Notes under the pieces: generated by a model | What the model was told of the DNA's origin: nothing | The model's database searches: none | The model's input: only the letters and a program-made list of their open reading frames with translations | NCBI RefSeq assembly: GCF_016107655.1 | Contig: NZ_JABASX010000005.1 | Coordinates: forward strand, 248,001-312,000 | From: Brevibacterium antiquum | GTDB lineage: Bacteria > Actinomycetota > Actinomycetes > Actinomycetales > Brevibacteriaceae | Length of the DNA: 64,000 nucleotides | Reading direction: 5' to 3' | Program-made: the position numbers and the translations under genes | Shown here: positions 17,975-28,062 of the stretch, in pieces | Numbering within the stretch: the first letter of the stretch is position 1 | How the letters are laid out: each line of letters begins with the position of its first letter

Positions 17975-20823
17975 CGCTTCATTGTCCCAGACCGCTTGGT
18001 CCCGCGCAGCGGGGGTGCCGTCAGCGGATCCTCGGGCCATGAATGTTTCGGATACCGGCCGCGGTTCTCCGCTCTGACGTGGGAATACGCATTTGCCCAG
18101 AAGGAAGCGAGATCGCTGGTGACCGCCAACGGTCGGCGGGCGGGGGACAGAAGGTGGACCACAACGGGCACCCGGCCCTCACACACGCTCGGAGCCGTCT
18201 GCCAACCGAAGCACTCCTGGAGCCTGACCGCGAGAACCGGCCCCTGCTCGGACTCGGAATCCGAATCCACAATGTCGGGATCGGGGTAGTCGAGGCGGAT
18301 CCGTGAACCGCTGGGCACCTCGATGCTCACCGGCACCAACTCCTCGAGGCGGGCCGCCTGCGGCCAGGGCAGGAGCGTGCGTAGCGCCGATACCAGATCG
18401 ACCTTGCCCGGGTCCGCCCCACGTGCGATCCGATCCAGGGCCGCCGGGCACCAGTCGATCAGGGTCTGGGACAGCCGCGACCAGCGCACGTCCGGCCACG
18501 GAGGCCCATAGACGGCGTGCACCAGCCCCAATCGGGACCGCAGCTCTTCGAATGCTTCGCTGGGTCGCAGAATCTCGCGGGCCCCGCGCTGGCGCACAGT
18601 CGCTGCGATCGCCGACCGAGCCAGATCCGGGCTCGCCTTGATCGGCGTGGCAGTGAGTTCGATGCCGCCGAGGCGGGTCCGGCGCACCGCACGCACCTTC
18701 CCCTGATCGAAGGTCGCAGTCTCCTCGGTCGCCATCAGTCCGGCGCCTGCAAGCTCAGCGGTGTCCTCGTCGATGACCACAGCAGCCCTGATGACGGCGC
18801 GACCGCCCGAGAGTCCGACGTCGGAGATCGCCAACCACGGGCTGCCCTGCAGAGACGAATTCCGGGGCAGGGACGCCGCCGTGCCGGATGCCAGCAGGTA
18901 CTCGGACGCAGAGGAGCTGCGCAGCCGCCCGATCTGCAGCGGGTGGGCAAGCGCCACCACTAGACCCAGATCATCGGGGCGCAGGGAACCACCCCGAACT
19001 GAGCTGTGGTCCTGCGCTTGGTGGACTGCTGCGTCGCGACCGGCTGTGTCGTTCCCGGCTGAATCGCGGCCGGCAGTGTCGCGTGCAGCAGAGTCTCGTG
19101 CAGCACCGCCGGGCGGATCCGAGAACTCCGCGGCCAGGCCCGCGAAGCGCTTCACATCTTGGGTGAACCGCCGGTCCTTGCTGCGCCGCAGCTCGCGCAG
19201 GGTGGCCACGAGGTCGGCGCCAGGAGCACGCTGCTCAGATTCGATCACAGCGATCGCCTCGGCTGCCGCGGTCGGGGACAGCATTGCGGCTCCGTCGAAG
19301 AGACCTCGCGCCGACCACACGGAGGCGGGAATCCGGGCGATTGCCCGCCCCAGCTCCGTCACGGTGACAGTGGCGTCCTCGAGCGCCCCAGCCTCGGCGC
19401 TCGCCCTGCCTTCACCGCCTGTCTTGTCTCCGGATTCTGCGAGCTCGATCGCCCCGAGGGCCACGAGATTCTCTATGGCCAGGCGGTGCGGGCCATCCGG
19501 CATCGGATCCGGCAGCAGGTCCGTGTCGCCGCCCCACACCGCGAGGGTCAGGACCGCCGAAGTGAGATCGGAGGTCGCAATCTCCGCAGGCGTGTGCTCG
19601 GGCAGACTCGCCCAATCCGGTTCGGACAGGCAGCGATAGACCGTGCCCGGGCCCAGCCGTGAGGCACGACCACCACGCTGAGTTCCCGAGGCCTTGGACT
19701 CACGGGTCGTGACCAGCCCCGACATTCCACGGCGAGTATCCAACCGTGGCCCCCGTGCCAGACCGGAGTCGACCACGATGCTCACACCGGGGACCGTCAA
19801 TGCCGACTCCGCGACTGAAGTCGACACGATCACACGTCGATGGCCAACCCCGGCGGAATGAGGGCGCAGGATCGCATCCTGCTCCTTGGCAGGGGTGCGA
19901 CCGAGCAGAGTGCGGACTTCTGTTCCCGCGCCGGTGTGAAGCGACCGGGTGATCCGTGAAGCGATCTCCTCGACTTCTCGGGCGCCGGGGGCGAACACGA
20001 GCACGTCGCCACGCTCGTGCCGAGACAGGGCATCGACGGTCGTTCGCGCCACGTGATCGAGGAAGTCCCAGGTCACCCCGCGTGCATCCAGAGGCCGCTG
20101 CTTCGCCGGTGCCCACCTGACGTCGAGGGGATGAGCCTCGGCGGCGACCGATAGCAGCACGGCAATGCTGTCTCCGGAGCCCAAGCGTCTTGCCCACATC
20201 CTGGCATCAAGGGTCGCCGACATGACGACGAGACCTAGGTCCTCACGCAGATCGATGAGCTCTCGGCACAGCGCGAACGTCAGATCGGTGTCCAGCTGCC
20301 GTTCGTGCACTTCATCGAGGATGACCGCTGAGACCCCTGCCAACTCGGGGTCGCGCAGAAGCCTGCTCAGCAGCACTCCAGTGGTCACGAACTCGATTCG
20401 CGTGCGCGCCGAGGTCCGCGATTCGCCGCGAACCGTGAACCCGATGTCCTCGCCGAGGCGAGTCCCGGTCAGCGACGCCAATCGCCTGGCCGCTGCACGA
20501 GCCGCCATCCGCCGCGGCTGGGTGACGATGACTCGACCTTGAGTCTGAGCGTGTGGTGCCTGCCGCAGCAGATGGTCGGCGATGAGCGGTGGCACCAGAG
20601 TGGTCTTTCCCGTGCCGGGTGGGGCCTCGACGACTAGGCGGGGAAATCTGCCGACCGGGGCACCGTCCAGTTGGTCGATGAGCGCCGCAGCGGGCAGACC
20701 TGAGGCGATGTCTGACAGGGTGAATGTGCGTTCAGCGTCGGTGGGCCGCCGATTGGCCGAGTCACCCGATGGCTGCACCGGCTGCGAACGGTGTACGGCC
20801 TTCGGAGGTTGTGGTGGGGGCAT
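17971..20823 (-). CDS. hrpB: ATP-dependent helicase HrpB
   Basis: A 950-residue DEAH-box helicase of the HrpB type. Walker A is APPGTGKTT (near residue 70), the DEAH box is LDEVHERQ, SATLDARMW is motif III, and STSVAESALTVPGV with TQRGGRASRLGPGTVYRC are the C-terminal helicase motifs. The last 130 residues (PWPDVRWSRLSQTL, VPVVVHLLSPARRPLAVTSDLASFW) are the HrpB-specific C-terminal domain. The substrate in vivo is not established. Residues about 570-605 form an Arg/Asp/Ser/Ala/Gly repeat (RDSAARDTAGRDSAG) from short in-frame duplications. It starts 12 bases after the GMC gene and is coupled to the next gene by GTGA. Confidence 0.93.
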   Translation of the reverse strand: MPPPQPPKAVHRSQPVQPSGDSANRRPTDAERTFTLSDIASGLPAAALIDQLDGAPVGRFPRLVVEAPPGTGKTTLVPPLIADHLLRQAPHAQTQGRVIVTQPRRMAARAAARRLASLTGTRLGEDIGFTVRGESRTSARTRIEFVTTGVLLSRLLRDPELAGVSAVILDEVHERQLDTDLTFALCRELIDLREDLGLVVMSATLDARMWARRLGSGDSIAVLLSVAAEAHPLDVRWAPAKQRPLDARGVTWDFLDHVARTTVDALSRHERGDVLVFAPGAREVEEIASRITRSLHTGAGTEVRTLLGRTPAKEQDAILRPHSAGVGHRRVIVSTSVAESALTVPGVSIVVDSGLARGPRLDTRRGMSGLVTTRESKASGTQRGGRASRLGPGTVYRCLSEPDWASLPEHTPAEIATSDLTSAVLTLAVWGGDTDLLPDPMPDGPHRLAIENLVALGAIELAESGDKTGGEGRASAEAGALEDATVTVTELGRAIARIPASVWSARGLFDGAAMLSPTAAAEAIAVIESEQRAPGADLVATLRELRRSKDRRFTQDVKRFAGLAAEFSDPPGGAARDSAARDTAGRDSAGNDTAGRDAAVHQAQDHSSVRGGSLRPDDLGLVVALAHPLQIGRLRSSSASEYLLASGTAASLPRNSSLQGSPWLAISDVGLSGGRAVIRAAVVIDEDTAELAGAGLMATEETATFDQGKVRAVRRTRLGGIELTATPIKASPDLARSAIAATVRQRGAREILRPSEAFEELRSRLGLVHAVYGPPWPDVRWSRLSQTLIDWCPAALDRIARGADPGKVDLVSALRTLLPWPQAARLEELVPVSIEVPSGSRIRLDYPDPDIVDSDSESEQGPVLAVRLQECFGWQTAPSVCEGRVPVVVHLLSPARRPLAVTSDLASFWANAYSHVRAENRGRYPKHSWPEDPLTAPPLRGTKRSGTMKR

Positions 20824-20835
20824 GTCTCCAGTGTC

Positions 20836-22371
20836 TCAGCTGCGCAGCAACTGGGCGGCCTTCTCTCCGATCACAACCGAGGGCGCGTGGGTGTGACCGC
20901 GAATGATCTCCGGCATCACCGATGCATCGGCGACTCGCAGTCGGTCGACGCCGCGGACCCGCAGCTGCGGATCGACGACCGAGGTGTCATCGGTTCCCAT
21001 CCGAGCTGTTGAGGTCGGATGGTAGAGGGTGTGGGAGTTGTGTTCGAGAAGGACGGAGAGCATTTCGTCCATCGGCAGTCGTTCCGCACCGCGAGGAGAG
21101 ACATGACGGCCGTTGGTCACCTTGGCCATCGACGGGGTGGCGAAGATGTCGGAGACCATCTTCAGCGCTCGCAGCATCGTGGCGCGGTCGGCTCCCTCGG
21201 GATCGGAGAGATATCCGGCGTCGACGATGGCCTTGGCAAGGGGATCGGCCGATGCGAGGCTGATGTTTCCGCGGCTCTTCGGCTGGAGCAGAATCGGCCC
21301 CAAGGAGGCACCATGACAGGGTATCCCGCTGAGCCCTTCCTGCACATAGGCGACCGGGGCGAAGATGAGTTCGACGTCGGGCAGCTCGAGCGCATCGTCC
21401 GTGCGTACGAAGCCGTAGGCCTCGGCGACGTTTGAGGTCAGCATCCCTTTTCGCCGCGTGAGGTACTTGATGACGTTGCCGATCTTCGTGGCGTCTTTGA
21501 TCGTGCCGCCCGCCACTTCGAGACAGATGAGGCTGGCCAGGTGATCGCGCATGTTCTGGCCGACCTCGGGGGATTCGACGAGGACCGGAATCCCGTGCCG
21601 GCCCAACTGGGTCGGATCTCCGATGCCGGAGAGCATGAGTGTTTGCGGAGTGTTCACGGTTCCGCCGCTGAGCACGATCTCTCTGCGGGCGCTCGCCTCG
21701 AAGCGCTTGCCGTCCACGAGGTATGAAACTCCGGTGGCGGTCTGTCGATCGAAGTTGACCTTCTCGACGTGAGCTCCTGTGCGGATGGTGAGGTTGGCAC
21801 GGGATTTCGCGGGTTTCAGATAGGCCTGCGACGTGTTGTGCCGTGACCCTTTCAGCTGTGTGACTCGGGTCTGCGTGAAGCCGTCCGGCTGGGCGGAGTT
21901 CGCCTCTTCGACACGGTGACCGGCCTCCCTGACACCCTTGAGGAAGGTCGAGGTCAGCGGCCTGGGGTCTCGCTGTTCGGCGACGCTGATGTTCGTCGAC
22001 TCGAACAGCGGTGCCAACGACTGCCATCCCCATGTCGACCCTGCCGATTTCGCCCAGTTCTCGTAGTCGGCGGCGAAGCCGGGGACCCACATCATCGCGT
22101 TGAGCGAGGATGATCCGCCCAACACTTTGCCCCGGGGCCAGTAGACGGTGCGGCCGTCAAGACCCGGTTGCGGAATCGTCTCGTAGTTCCAGTCGACTTG
22201 TGACTTGAACAACTGAGAGAAGGCTGCCGGGATCGAGATCTTCGAGTCGGTATCCGGACCTCCGGCCTCAAGCAACAGCACTGAGGTATTGGGATCTTCG
22301 GACAGGCGAGATGCGACGACGGCTCCGGCCGAACCAGCGCCGACGATGATGTAGTCGAATTGATCACTCAC
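20836..22371 (-). CDS. GMC-family FAD oxidoreductase (choline/alcohol dehydrogenase-like)
   Basis: A 511-residue flavoenzyme. The FAD-binding motif DYIIVGAGSAGAVVASRLSE is at the N-terminus, PRGKVLGGSSSLNAMMWVPG and SGGTVNTPQTLMLSGIG are the two GMC signatures, and the active-site histidines lie in LYHPTSTARMG and GHTHAPSVVIGEKAA, the latter with H where N is common. It should oxidise an alcohol to an aldehyde. The GTG at 22371 has AAAGGAG 8 bases upstream. It lies 67 bases downstream of the aldehyde dehydrogenase gene, so the pair could take an alcohol to the acid. BetA-type choline dehydrogenase is one possibility; the pairing alone does not prove it. Confidence 0.85.
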   Translation of the reverse strand: MSDQFDYIIVGAGSAGAVVASRLSEDPNTSVLLLEAGGPDTDSKISIPAAFSQLFKSQVDWNYETIPQPGLDGRTVYWPRGKVLGGSSSLNAMMWVPGFAADYENWAKSAGSTWGWQSLAPLFESTNISVAEQRDPRPLTSTFLKGVREAGHRVEEANSAQPDGFTQTRVTQLKGSRHNTSQAYLKPAKSRANLTIRTGAHVEKVNFDRQTATGVSYLVDGKRFEASARREIVLSGGTVNTPQTLMLSGIGDPTQLGRHGIPVLVESPEVGQNMRDHLASLICLEVAGGTIKDATKIGNVIKYLTRRKGMLTSNVAEAYGFVRTDDALELPDVELIFAPVAYVQEGLSGIPCHGASLGPILLQPKSRGNISLASADPLAKAIVDAGYLSDPEGADRATMLRALKMVSDIFATPSMAKVTNGRHVSPRGAERLPMDEMLSVLLEHNSHTLYHPTSTARMGTDDTSVVDPQLRVRGVDRLRVADASVMPEIIRGHTHAPSVVIGEKAAQLLRS

Positions 22372-22438
22372 AGGTGACACTCCTTTGTGCATACAGCTTC
22401 ATTCATGCTGCGCGAGGTTTCTGATGGGCTGGGATTGT

Positions 22439-24202
22439 TCAGGCTTGGAACGCGGCGAGGAAGATCCCCGGCAGCTTCGCCCAACTCGGTGCCGCGGCGA
22501 ACGCGGTCAGGGCGCGCCCAGTGCGTGCGGCGCTGCGCGAGGTGACGAACCACGGTGGTTTGGGGAACAGAGCGAACTCACCGCCGAGGATCGAGCGCGG
22601 GAACGGTCGGAACGGCCCCGCGACCACTGTGCGTTCAGTGTGGGGGATGAGCAGACCGTTGTGCACGACGCCGATGCCGCTCTGCACGTCCTCGAGCGTG
22701 TGACCGGGAAAGGCGCCCCAGGTAGCGGTCGAGGTGAGGAAGGCCAGGCCCGTCCACGCGTTGATCCCGATCGACCCATAGCGCAGCCGTTCGATCTCGG
22801 AATCGAACTGCTCTCCCAAGTTCTTCCGGTCATCGGGGGCGATGATGACGTTGGCCCCCAGAGTGCCGGCCAACGTGTCGTTGGCGTAGTCGATGGCATC
22901 GTGGAGGAACGCCGCCCGGTGCTCGAGCGTGTCCGGAGCACCCACCTCCGTTCGAATGGTCTTGACGCCGAGTACGTTGGCGAAGTACTCGGTGGTTTCG
23001 ACTTCGGTCTCACCGGCGATGGTCACGAGCAGTCGATGCCCGTTCGAGAACGACTCGACATGGTCGTGGTCGGCCGTCGCCTGTTCGATCCGCTTCTGAC
23101 CGCCCGGATACCACGCGGCGCGATCGTGGACACGGTCCAAGACAGCTGCGAGTACATCGAGGAATTCCTCACGCTGGGGCCATTGGGCGTCGAGGACGAC
23201 GACTTGGGCTGCGATGCAGTTATGCCCTGCATTGTGCAAGCGCATAGTGGCGACGTTCTCTGCCTGATACTTCAAATCCGCCTTCGACCAGGCACCGGGC
23301 ACGACGATGACCGGAGAGACTCCGCCCAGCTCGCTGGTGATGGGTTTGCTCAGCTTCGGCTCAGCTTCCGGGCCAGAGTGATTCCCACGGGCTCCCCATA
23401 CGATTCGGTCGTGGGTATCTGCGCTGCCGGTGATGTGGACGTGGTCGATATCGGGATGGTCGCAGAGGTACTCGCCGACTGCGGCGCCGCCTTGGACGAC
23501 ACGCAGCAGATTCGCTTCGATGAGAGGGCCGAGGGCCTCACGATAGACCGACAGCAGTGGAGCCAAGGTGGGATTGATCTTGAGGATGCTCGCCCGGTTG
23601 TGCGCGACGAGTTCGGTCAGGACATCCAAGGGGCCGATCGATGTGATGTTTCCCGCGCCCAGGACCAGGCTGACACCGGCTTCCGTCCCGAGATGCTTGG
23701 CTCCCAATCCGGCGTCGGCCCGGACCGTTTCAGCGTCGACTCCCGGAAGGGTCCACACATCTGCCGAGAAGCCATGGAAGATGATGGCCTCCCGCAGATG
23801 GGTGGGAAGCACCTTCCAGGTCAGGCGTCCGCCGCCGGTCTCGCCAGGGTCGACTCCGTCAAGCGGAGAACTATCCCGCGCCAACGCACGGACTGATGCG
23901 GCGGCGGTGGAGAATCCAGTCAAAGCGGCATAAGGGCCGGACAACCACTCTTCGCCAGTGAGCTGTGAATCAGGGTGGAGACCTTTGATGTCGGTGGCGG
24001 TGCGTGTCCAGCGAGCGACGTTGAGCGCGATTGACTCGTGTGTGCGCTCCAGCAATCGGGCGCGTTGTGACAGGGACAGATTCGCCCACTGACGTATTCC
24101 CGAGCCCAGTGCACCGACAGCAGTGTCGAGCCGGGTGGTGTCAAGCGGGTACTCAGCTGCCCGCATGGGTTCGGTCGCGGTGGGTGAAGTCTCAGCTGGC
24201 AT
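22439..24202 (-). CDS. Aldehyde dehydrogenase family protein
   Basis: A 587-residue member of the aldehyde dehydrogenase superfamily, longer than the usual ~480-500 residues. The active-site cysteine is in LHNAGHNCIAAQVVVLD, the glutamate region is SELGGVSPVIVV, and NAWTGLAFLTSTATWGAFPG resembles the end of the fold. Its sequence is distant from BetB-type enzymes, so the substrate is open. I chose the ATG at 24202, with GAGGAGC 7 bases upstream, over the longer frame to 24241. It is the first gene of the minus-strand series and faces the PucR regulator across a palindromic site. Confidence 0.8.
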   Translation of the reverse strand: MPAETSPTATEPMRAAEYPLDTTRLDTAVGALGSGIRQWANLSLSQRARLLERTHESIALNVARWTRTATDIKGLHPDSQLTGEEWLSGPYAALTGFSTAAASVRALARDSSPLDGVDPGETGGGRLTWKVLPTHLREAIIFHGFSADVWTLPGVDAETVRADAGLGAKHLGTEAGVSLVLGAGNITSIGPLDVLTELVAHNRASILKINPTLAPLLSVYREALGPLIEANLLRVVQGGAAVGEYLCDHPDIDHVHITGSADTHDRIVWGARGNHSGPEAEPKLSKPITSELGGVSPVIVVPGAWSKADLKYQAENVATMRLHNAGHNCIAAQVVVLDAQWPQREEFLDVLAAVLDRVHDRAAWYPGGQKRIEQATADHDHVESFSNGHRLLVTIAGETEVETTEYFANVLGVKTIRTEVGAPDTLEHRAAFLHDAIDYANDTLAGTLGANVIIAPDDRKNLGEQFDSEIERLRYGSIGINAWTGLAFLTSTATWGAFPGHTLEDVQSGIGVVHNGLLIPHTERTVVAGPFRPFPRSILGGEFALFPKPPWFVTSRSAARTGRALTAFAAAPSWAKLPGIFLAAFQA

Positions 24203-24338
24203 GGTGTCTGCTCCTCGTTGAGCCTGGTCGCCGGGAGGCATCGTCCCGTGGCGACAGCAGCGTCTGTGTCAGTGAGGCCATCGTATCTGCAGGCGGTGAT
24301 AGTTCTTATGGGCGCCGATCCTAAACCTGGACGAAACC

Positions 24339-24369
24339 ATTGTGCGTGAGCACAATCGATGGGTACTCT
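24339..24369 (+). promoter_or_regulatory. Palindromic operator and -10 box between the PucR gene and the ALDH operon
   Basis: ATTGTGC-GTGA-GCACAAT (24339-24356) is a perfect 7-bp inverted repeat. TACTCT at 24364-24369 is a -10 candidate 6 bases before the GTG of the PucR gene, so the palindrome would cover the -35 region. This is the expected place for an autoregulated operator that also serves the divergent operon. Confidence 0.6.
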
Positions 24370-24375
24370 GGCGAG

Positions 24376-25509
24376 GTGAGTGACAATGTTGACGTTCGTG
24401 ATGGTGTGCTTGCTTCGACTCTGGACGTCGATCGTCTTTCGCACGTGATCGCCGATGACATCCTCTCGGGAGATCGAGCCTATGCTGAGAGACCCATCCC
24501 TCGCCAGAGTCTTGTCGACATCGTTGCCGAGAATCTGCGATCCCTTCTGAATTCGTTCGGATCCGCAGACTTGGATCTGGGGCCGGCCCGCCGTGCTGGT
24601 CAAATCAAGGCCGAATATGGGGTCGAGCTCTCCGGCGTCCTCCATGCTTACCGCATGGCGGGGTTGCGATTGTGGAGTGCCTTGGAGGAGTCCTCCGGGC
24701 TCGAGGACTCGGGCCAGAGCACTCTGTTTCCGTTGGGTTCAGAACTGTGGACGGCCCTCGACGAGCTCTCCACAGCTGCGGCGGAGGCGCATCGCGAGGT
24801 GGCCATGGCGCGTGAGCGCTGGGCAGAGCAGTCACGGTTCGGCGCGGTCGTCGATCTGCTGTCCCCGATGGCGGCACCAGAACGCCGCGAGGCGGCTGCC
24901 CGCTTGCTCCAGGTGCGCGAGGGCATGCGGTTGTTTGTCCTGGTGATGGACGAACACAGTCCAGAAGTCGAGATTCTCGGCGCGCGCGAGCACTGGGCGG
25001 AGTTCAACGGTGCGCGAGTGTGCCTGCTGGTGCAGCGGGAGAGTGCCGAATTCCTTGTTTCCACCGATGGTGCTCGGATCGGGGTGAGCGACGAGTTCCG
25101 ATCATTGGAGTGCGCAATCGAGGCGGAGCGCCAGGCCCGTGTCGCGCTGCGCTGTTTAGGCACCGCACGCGAAGGAATCGGCCGCTACGGTCAGTCGCTG
25201 ACCGATATGCTCATCGTCTCCCAGCCCAGGGAAGCCGAAGTTCTGGTCAGACGGACCTTCACCGAGGTCGGTGCTCTCAGCGGCGACAGTCGTGAAATAC
25301 TGCTTGACACATTTGAGACGTGGATCAAGTGCGGCGGTTCGCTCTCGAAAGCCGGCGAGCTGCTCCACTGCCATCGGAACACGGTCAATTACCGGCTGCG
25401 CAGATTTGAGACGTTGACTGCGCGGTCGATAGGCGATCCCACTGATCTCACTGTACTGACGCTGGCCCTGCGGACGATTCGACTGCTCGGGTGGCCGGCC
25501 AAGCGTTGA
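24376..25509 (+). CDS. PucR-type transcriptional regulator
   Basis: A 377-residue regulator. The C-terminal segment LLDTFETWIKCGGSLSKAGELLHCHRNTVNYRLRRFE is the PucR-type helix-turn-helix. The middle resembles the GGDEF-like domain of this family (residues about 165-290) and the N-terminus has the RsbT/DUF-like helical start. Members sense catabolic substrates such as purines, amines or alcohols. The start is uncertain: GTG 24376 fits a leaderless -10 box and leaves the palindrome outside the gene; GTG 24346 or TTG 24340 would put it inside. It is divergent from the aldehyde dehydrogenase/GMC operon, its likely target. Confidence 0.83.
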   Translation: MSDNVDVRDGVLASTLDVDRLSHVIADDILSGDRAYAERPIPRQSLVDIVAENLRSLLNSFGSADLDLGPARRAGQIKAEYGVELSGVLHAYRMAGLRLWSALEESSGLEDSGQSTLFPLGSELWTALDELSTAAAEAHREVAMARERWAEQSRFGAVVDLLSPMAAPERREAAARLLQVREGMRLFVLVMDEHSPEVEILGAREHWAEFNGARVCLLVQRESAEFLVSTDGARIGVSDEFRSLECAIEAERQARVALRCLGTAREGIGRYGQSLTDMLIVSQPREAEVLVRRTFTEVGALSGDSREILLDTFETWIKCGGSLSKAGELLHCHRNTVNYRLRRFETLTARSIGDPTDLTVLTLALRTIRLLGWPAKR

Positions 25510-25710
25510 AAGCCTGTGTTCGCAACTGGACATCTGAGATTCGGCCACGCAGCGCAAGGTCAGCGGTGGTGGACGTCTTCGTACGCTGACGCCACGCACG
25601 TGGGCACCGTGACATATTCTGCGGTGTCGGACGCGACTTCTTCGAACTCTCGACCAGCTGCCCAGGTTCCCGTGTGCCAGGCGCGCATCGCACTGACTAG
25701 ACTGGGGCAC

Positions 25711-26517
25711 ATGCGTATTGCCAGATTTGTGCACCAGGACGAACCCAAATACGGAGTCGTCGAAGGCGACGTGCCGCAGATTGAGGACGGGACGTGGGAC
25801 ACGTCCGGCCTCAGCCTCGCCGTTCTCGACCAGGACCCGTTCTTCGCTCCGGCCCAGTCGACGGGGGAGCGGCTGAAGTTCGACGATGTTCGTCTGCTCA
25901 GCCCGATCCTGCCGCGGTCGAAGGTCATCGGCGTCGGCCGCAACTTCGCCGATCATGCCGCCGAGCTCGGCAATGAGGTGCCCGTCAGCCCACTGACCTT
26001 CTTCAAGCCCAACACCGCGGTCATCGGCCCCGGAGACCCGATCCGTCTGCCCGCCATCAGCGAATACGTGTCCTACGAAGCCGAGCTGGCCGTCATCATC
26101 GGCCGCGTCGCCAAAGGCGTGAAGGCAGAGAACGCCTTCGACTACGTCCTCGGCTACACCGCGAGCAACGATGTCACACTGCGGGACATCCAGAAGTCGG
26201 ACAAGCAGTGGACCCGGGCGAAGGGCTTCGATACCTCGAGCCCACTTGGACCATGGATCGAAACCGAACTCGACGTCGATGACCTCTCCATCCGGTCCTG
26301 GGTCGACGGGGAGCTGAAGCAGGACGGCACAACCGCCGGCTTCATCTTCGACATCCCGACGATCATCGAGCACCTGTCCGAAACGATCACCTTGCTGCCC
26401 GGAGACGTCCTCCTCACCGGCACTCCCGCCGGTGTGGGTCAGATCGTCGCCGGAAACCGTGTCGATATCGCTATCGACGGCCTCGGAGTCCTTACCAACA
26501 TGGTCATGGACGCCTGA
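25711..26517 (+). CDS. Fumarylacetoacetate hydrolase family protein
   Basis: A 268-residue FAH-superfamily enzyme. KVIGVGRNFADHAAELG opens the catalytic domain at about residue 70; metal ligands are the glutamates in SYEAELAVIIGR and the aspartate in GYTASNDVTLRD; LLPGDVLLTGTPAGVG is the family end motif. Relatives include 2-hydroxyhepta-2,4-diene-1,7-dioate isomerase and acylpyruvate hydrolases; the actual substrate is unknown. The location just before gltX is conserved in actinobacteria. TAGACT ends 7 bases before the ATG, so the mRNA may be leaderless. Confidence 0.9.
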   Translation: MRIARFVHQDEPKYGVVEGDVPQIEDGTWDTSGLSLAVLDQDPFFAPAQSTGERLKFDDVRLLSPILPRSKVIGVGRNFADHAAELGNEVPVSPLTFFKPNTAVIGPGDPIRLPAISEYVSYEAELAVIIGRVAKGVKAENAFDYVLGYTASNDVTLRDIQKSDKQWTRAKGFDTSSPLGPWIETELDVDDLSIRSWVDGELKQDGTTAGFIFDIPTIIEHLSETITLLPGDVLLTGTPAGVGQIVAGNRVDIAIDGLGVLTNMVMDA

Positions 26518-26595
26518 GACCAGCACACATCACCAGCTCAAGCCCCACAATGCAACAGCCGCACAACTCGCAGCACCAGAGACCGAAGGATCACA

Positions 26596-28062
26596 GTGAG
26601 CGTCAAAGTTCGTTTCTGCCCATCACCCACCGGCACCCCGCACGTCGGTATGGTCCGCACCGCCCTGTTCAACTGGGCATATGCGAAGCACACCGGCGGA
26701 AAGTTCGTCTTCCGCATCGAGGACACCGACGCCGCCCGTGACACCGAGGAGAGCTTCGGCCAGGTCCTCGAGGCCATGAAGTGGCTCGGCCTCGACTGGG
26801 ATGAAGGCATCGACGTCGGCGGACCCGACGGGCCCTACCGCCAGTCCCAGCGCGGCGACATCTACGCCGGCGTGATCGAGAAGCTCAAGGCCGCCGGACA
26901 CATCTACCAGTCCTACTCGACCAATGAAGAGGTCGAAGCCAGGCACAAGGCAGCAGGCCGCGACCCCAAGCTCGGCTACGACGGCTACGACCGGGACCTC
27001 ACCGCCGAGCAGATCGCCGGTTTCAAGGCCGAGGGCCGCGAACCCGTCTGGCGTGTGCGTATGCCCGCCACCGACGTCACCTTCACCGACCTGGTGCGCG
27101 GAGAGATCACCTTCCGAGCGGGCACCATTCCCGACTACGTCGTCGTCCGTGCGAACGGTCAGCCGCTGTACACCCTGGTCAACCCCGTCGACGATGCCCT
27201 CATGGGCATCACCCATGTGCTGCGCGGTGAGGACCTGCTGTCCTCGACCCCACGTCAGGTCGTGCTCTACGAAGCGCTCAAGGACATCGGCGTCGCCGAG
27301 GCAACCCCCGAGTTCGGTCACCTGCCCTACGTGATGGGCGATGGCAACAAGAAACTGTCCAAGCGCGATCCGGAATCCAACCTGTTCCTCCACCGCGACA
27401 ACGGCTTCATCCCCGAAGGCATCATCAACTACCTGGCCCTGCTCGGCTGGTCCATCGGACCCGACCGAGACGTCTTCAGCGTCAAGGAGTTCGTCGAGGC
27501 CTTCGACATCCACGATGTTCTGCCCAACCCCGCCCGCTTCGATGTGAAGAAGGCGACGTCGATCAACGCCGACCACATCCGGCTCCTCGACGTCAGCGAC
27601 TTCCGTGACCGTCTGGTGCCCTATCTCCAGGCCGCCGAGGTGCTCCCGGAGAAGCCATCGGAGGCTCAGCTGGAGATCCTCAGCCAGGCGGCTCCGCTCG
27701 TGCAGACGAGGATGAACCTCCTCGGCGAAGCACCTGACCTGCTCGCGTTCCTGTTCACTCCCGATGCCGAGCTGACCATGGCCGAGGACGGTCTGAAGAC
27801 CCTGAAGGATTCGGCTCCCGAGGTGCTTGCCGCCTCGATCGAGGTCCTCGAAGGAGTCGAGGACTGGACGACAGACACGCTGCACGAAACGCTTCAGGCC
27901 AAACTGGTCACCGAGATGGAGATCAAGCCTCGACTGGCCTTCGGCCCGCTGCGCGTGGCCGTGTCGGGACGCAAGGTCTCACCACCTCTGTTCGAGTCCA
28001 TGGAGATCCTCGGCAAGGACTCGTCACTGACTCGCCTGCGGGCGCTGGCCGCCCAGCTGTGA
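26596..28062 (+). CDS. gltX: Glutamyl-tRNA synthetase
   Basis: A 488-residue class I aminoacyl-tRNA synthetase. The HIGH-type signature is [21 protein letters not shown] near the start, and the KMSKS-type loop is KKLSKRD around residue 252. [15 protein letters not shown] is typical of GluRS. It charges tRNA-Glu; the gene for tRNA-Glu(CTC) lies 1.6 kb downstream. The start is GTG with GAAGGA 5 bases upstream. The stop overlaps the start of the next gene in GTGA. Confidence 0.97.
   Translation: MSVKVRFCPSPTGTPHVGMVRTALFNWAYAKHTGGKFVFRIEDTDAARDTEESFGQVLEAMKWLGLDWDEGIDVGGPDGPYRQSQRGDIYAGVIEKLKAAGHIYQSYSTNEEVEARHKAAGRDPKLGYDGYDRDLTAEQIAGFKAEGREPVWRVRMPATDVTFTDLVRGEITFRAGTIPDYVVVRANGQPLYTLVNPVDDALMGITHVLRGEDLLSSTPRQVVLYEALKDIGVAEATPEFGHLPYVMGDGNKKLSKRDPESNLFLHRDNGFIPEGIINYLALLGWSIGPDRDVFSVKEFVEAFDIHDVLPNPARFDVKKATSINADHIRLLDVSDFRDRLVPYLQAAEVLPEKPSEAQLEILSQAAPLVQTRMNLLGEAPDLLAFLFTPDAELTMAEDGLKTLKDSAPEVLAASIEVLEGVEDWTTDTLHETLQAKLVTEMEIKPRLAFGPLRVAVSGRKVSPPLFESMEILGKDSSLTRLRALAAQL

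Noticed and set aside
22385-23896. 503-codon open frame on the plus strand
   Set aside because: It lies opposite the aldehyde dehydrogenase gene, has the composition of an antisense shadow in GC-rich DNA and shows no protein family.
25156-26526. 456-codon open frame on the minus strand
   Set aside because: It spans parts of two recognised genes (PucR regulator and FAH) and the gap between them, with no family likeness.
26623-27885. 420-codon open frame on the minus strand
   Set aside because: It is a shadow of gltX.
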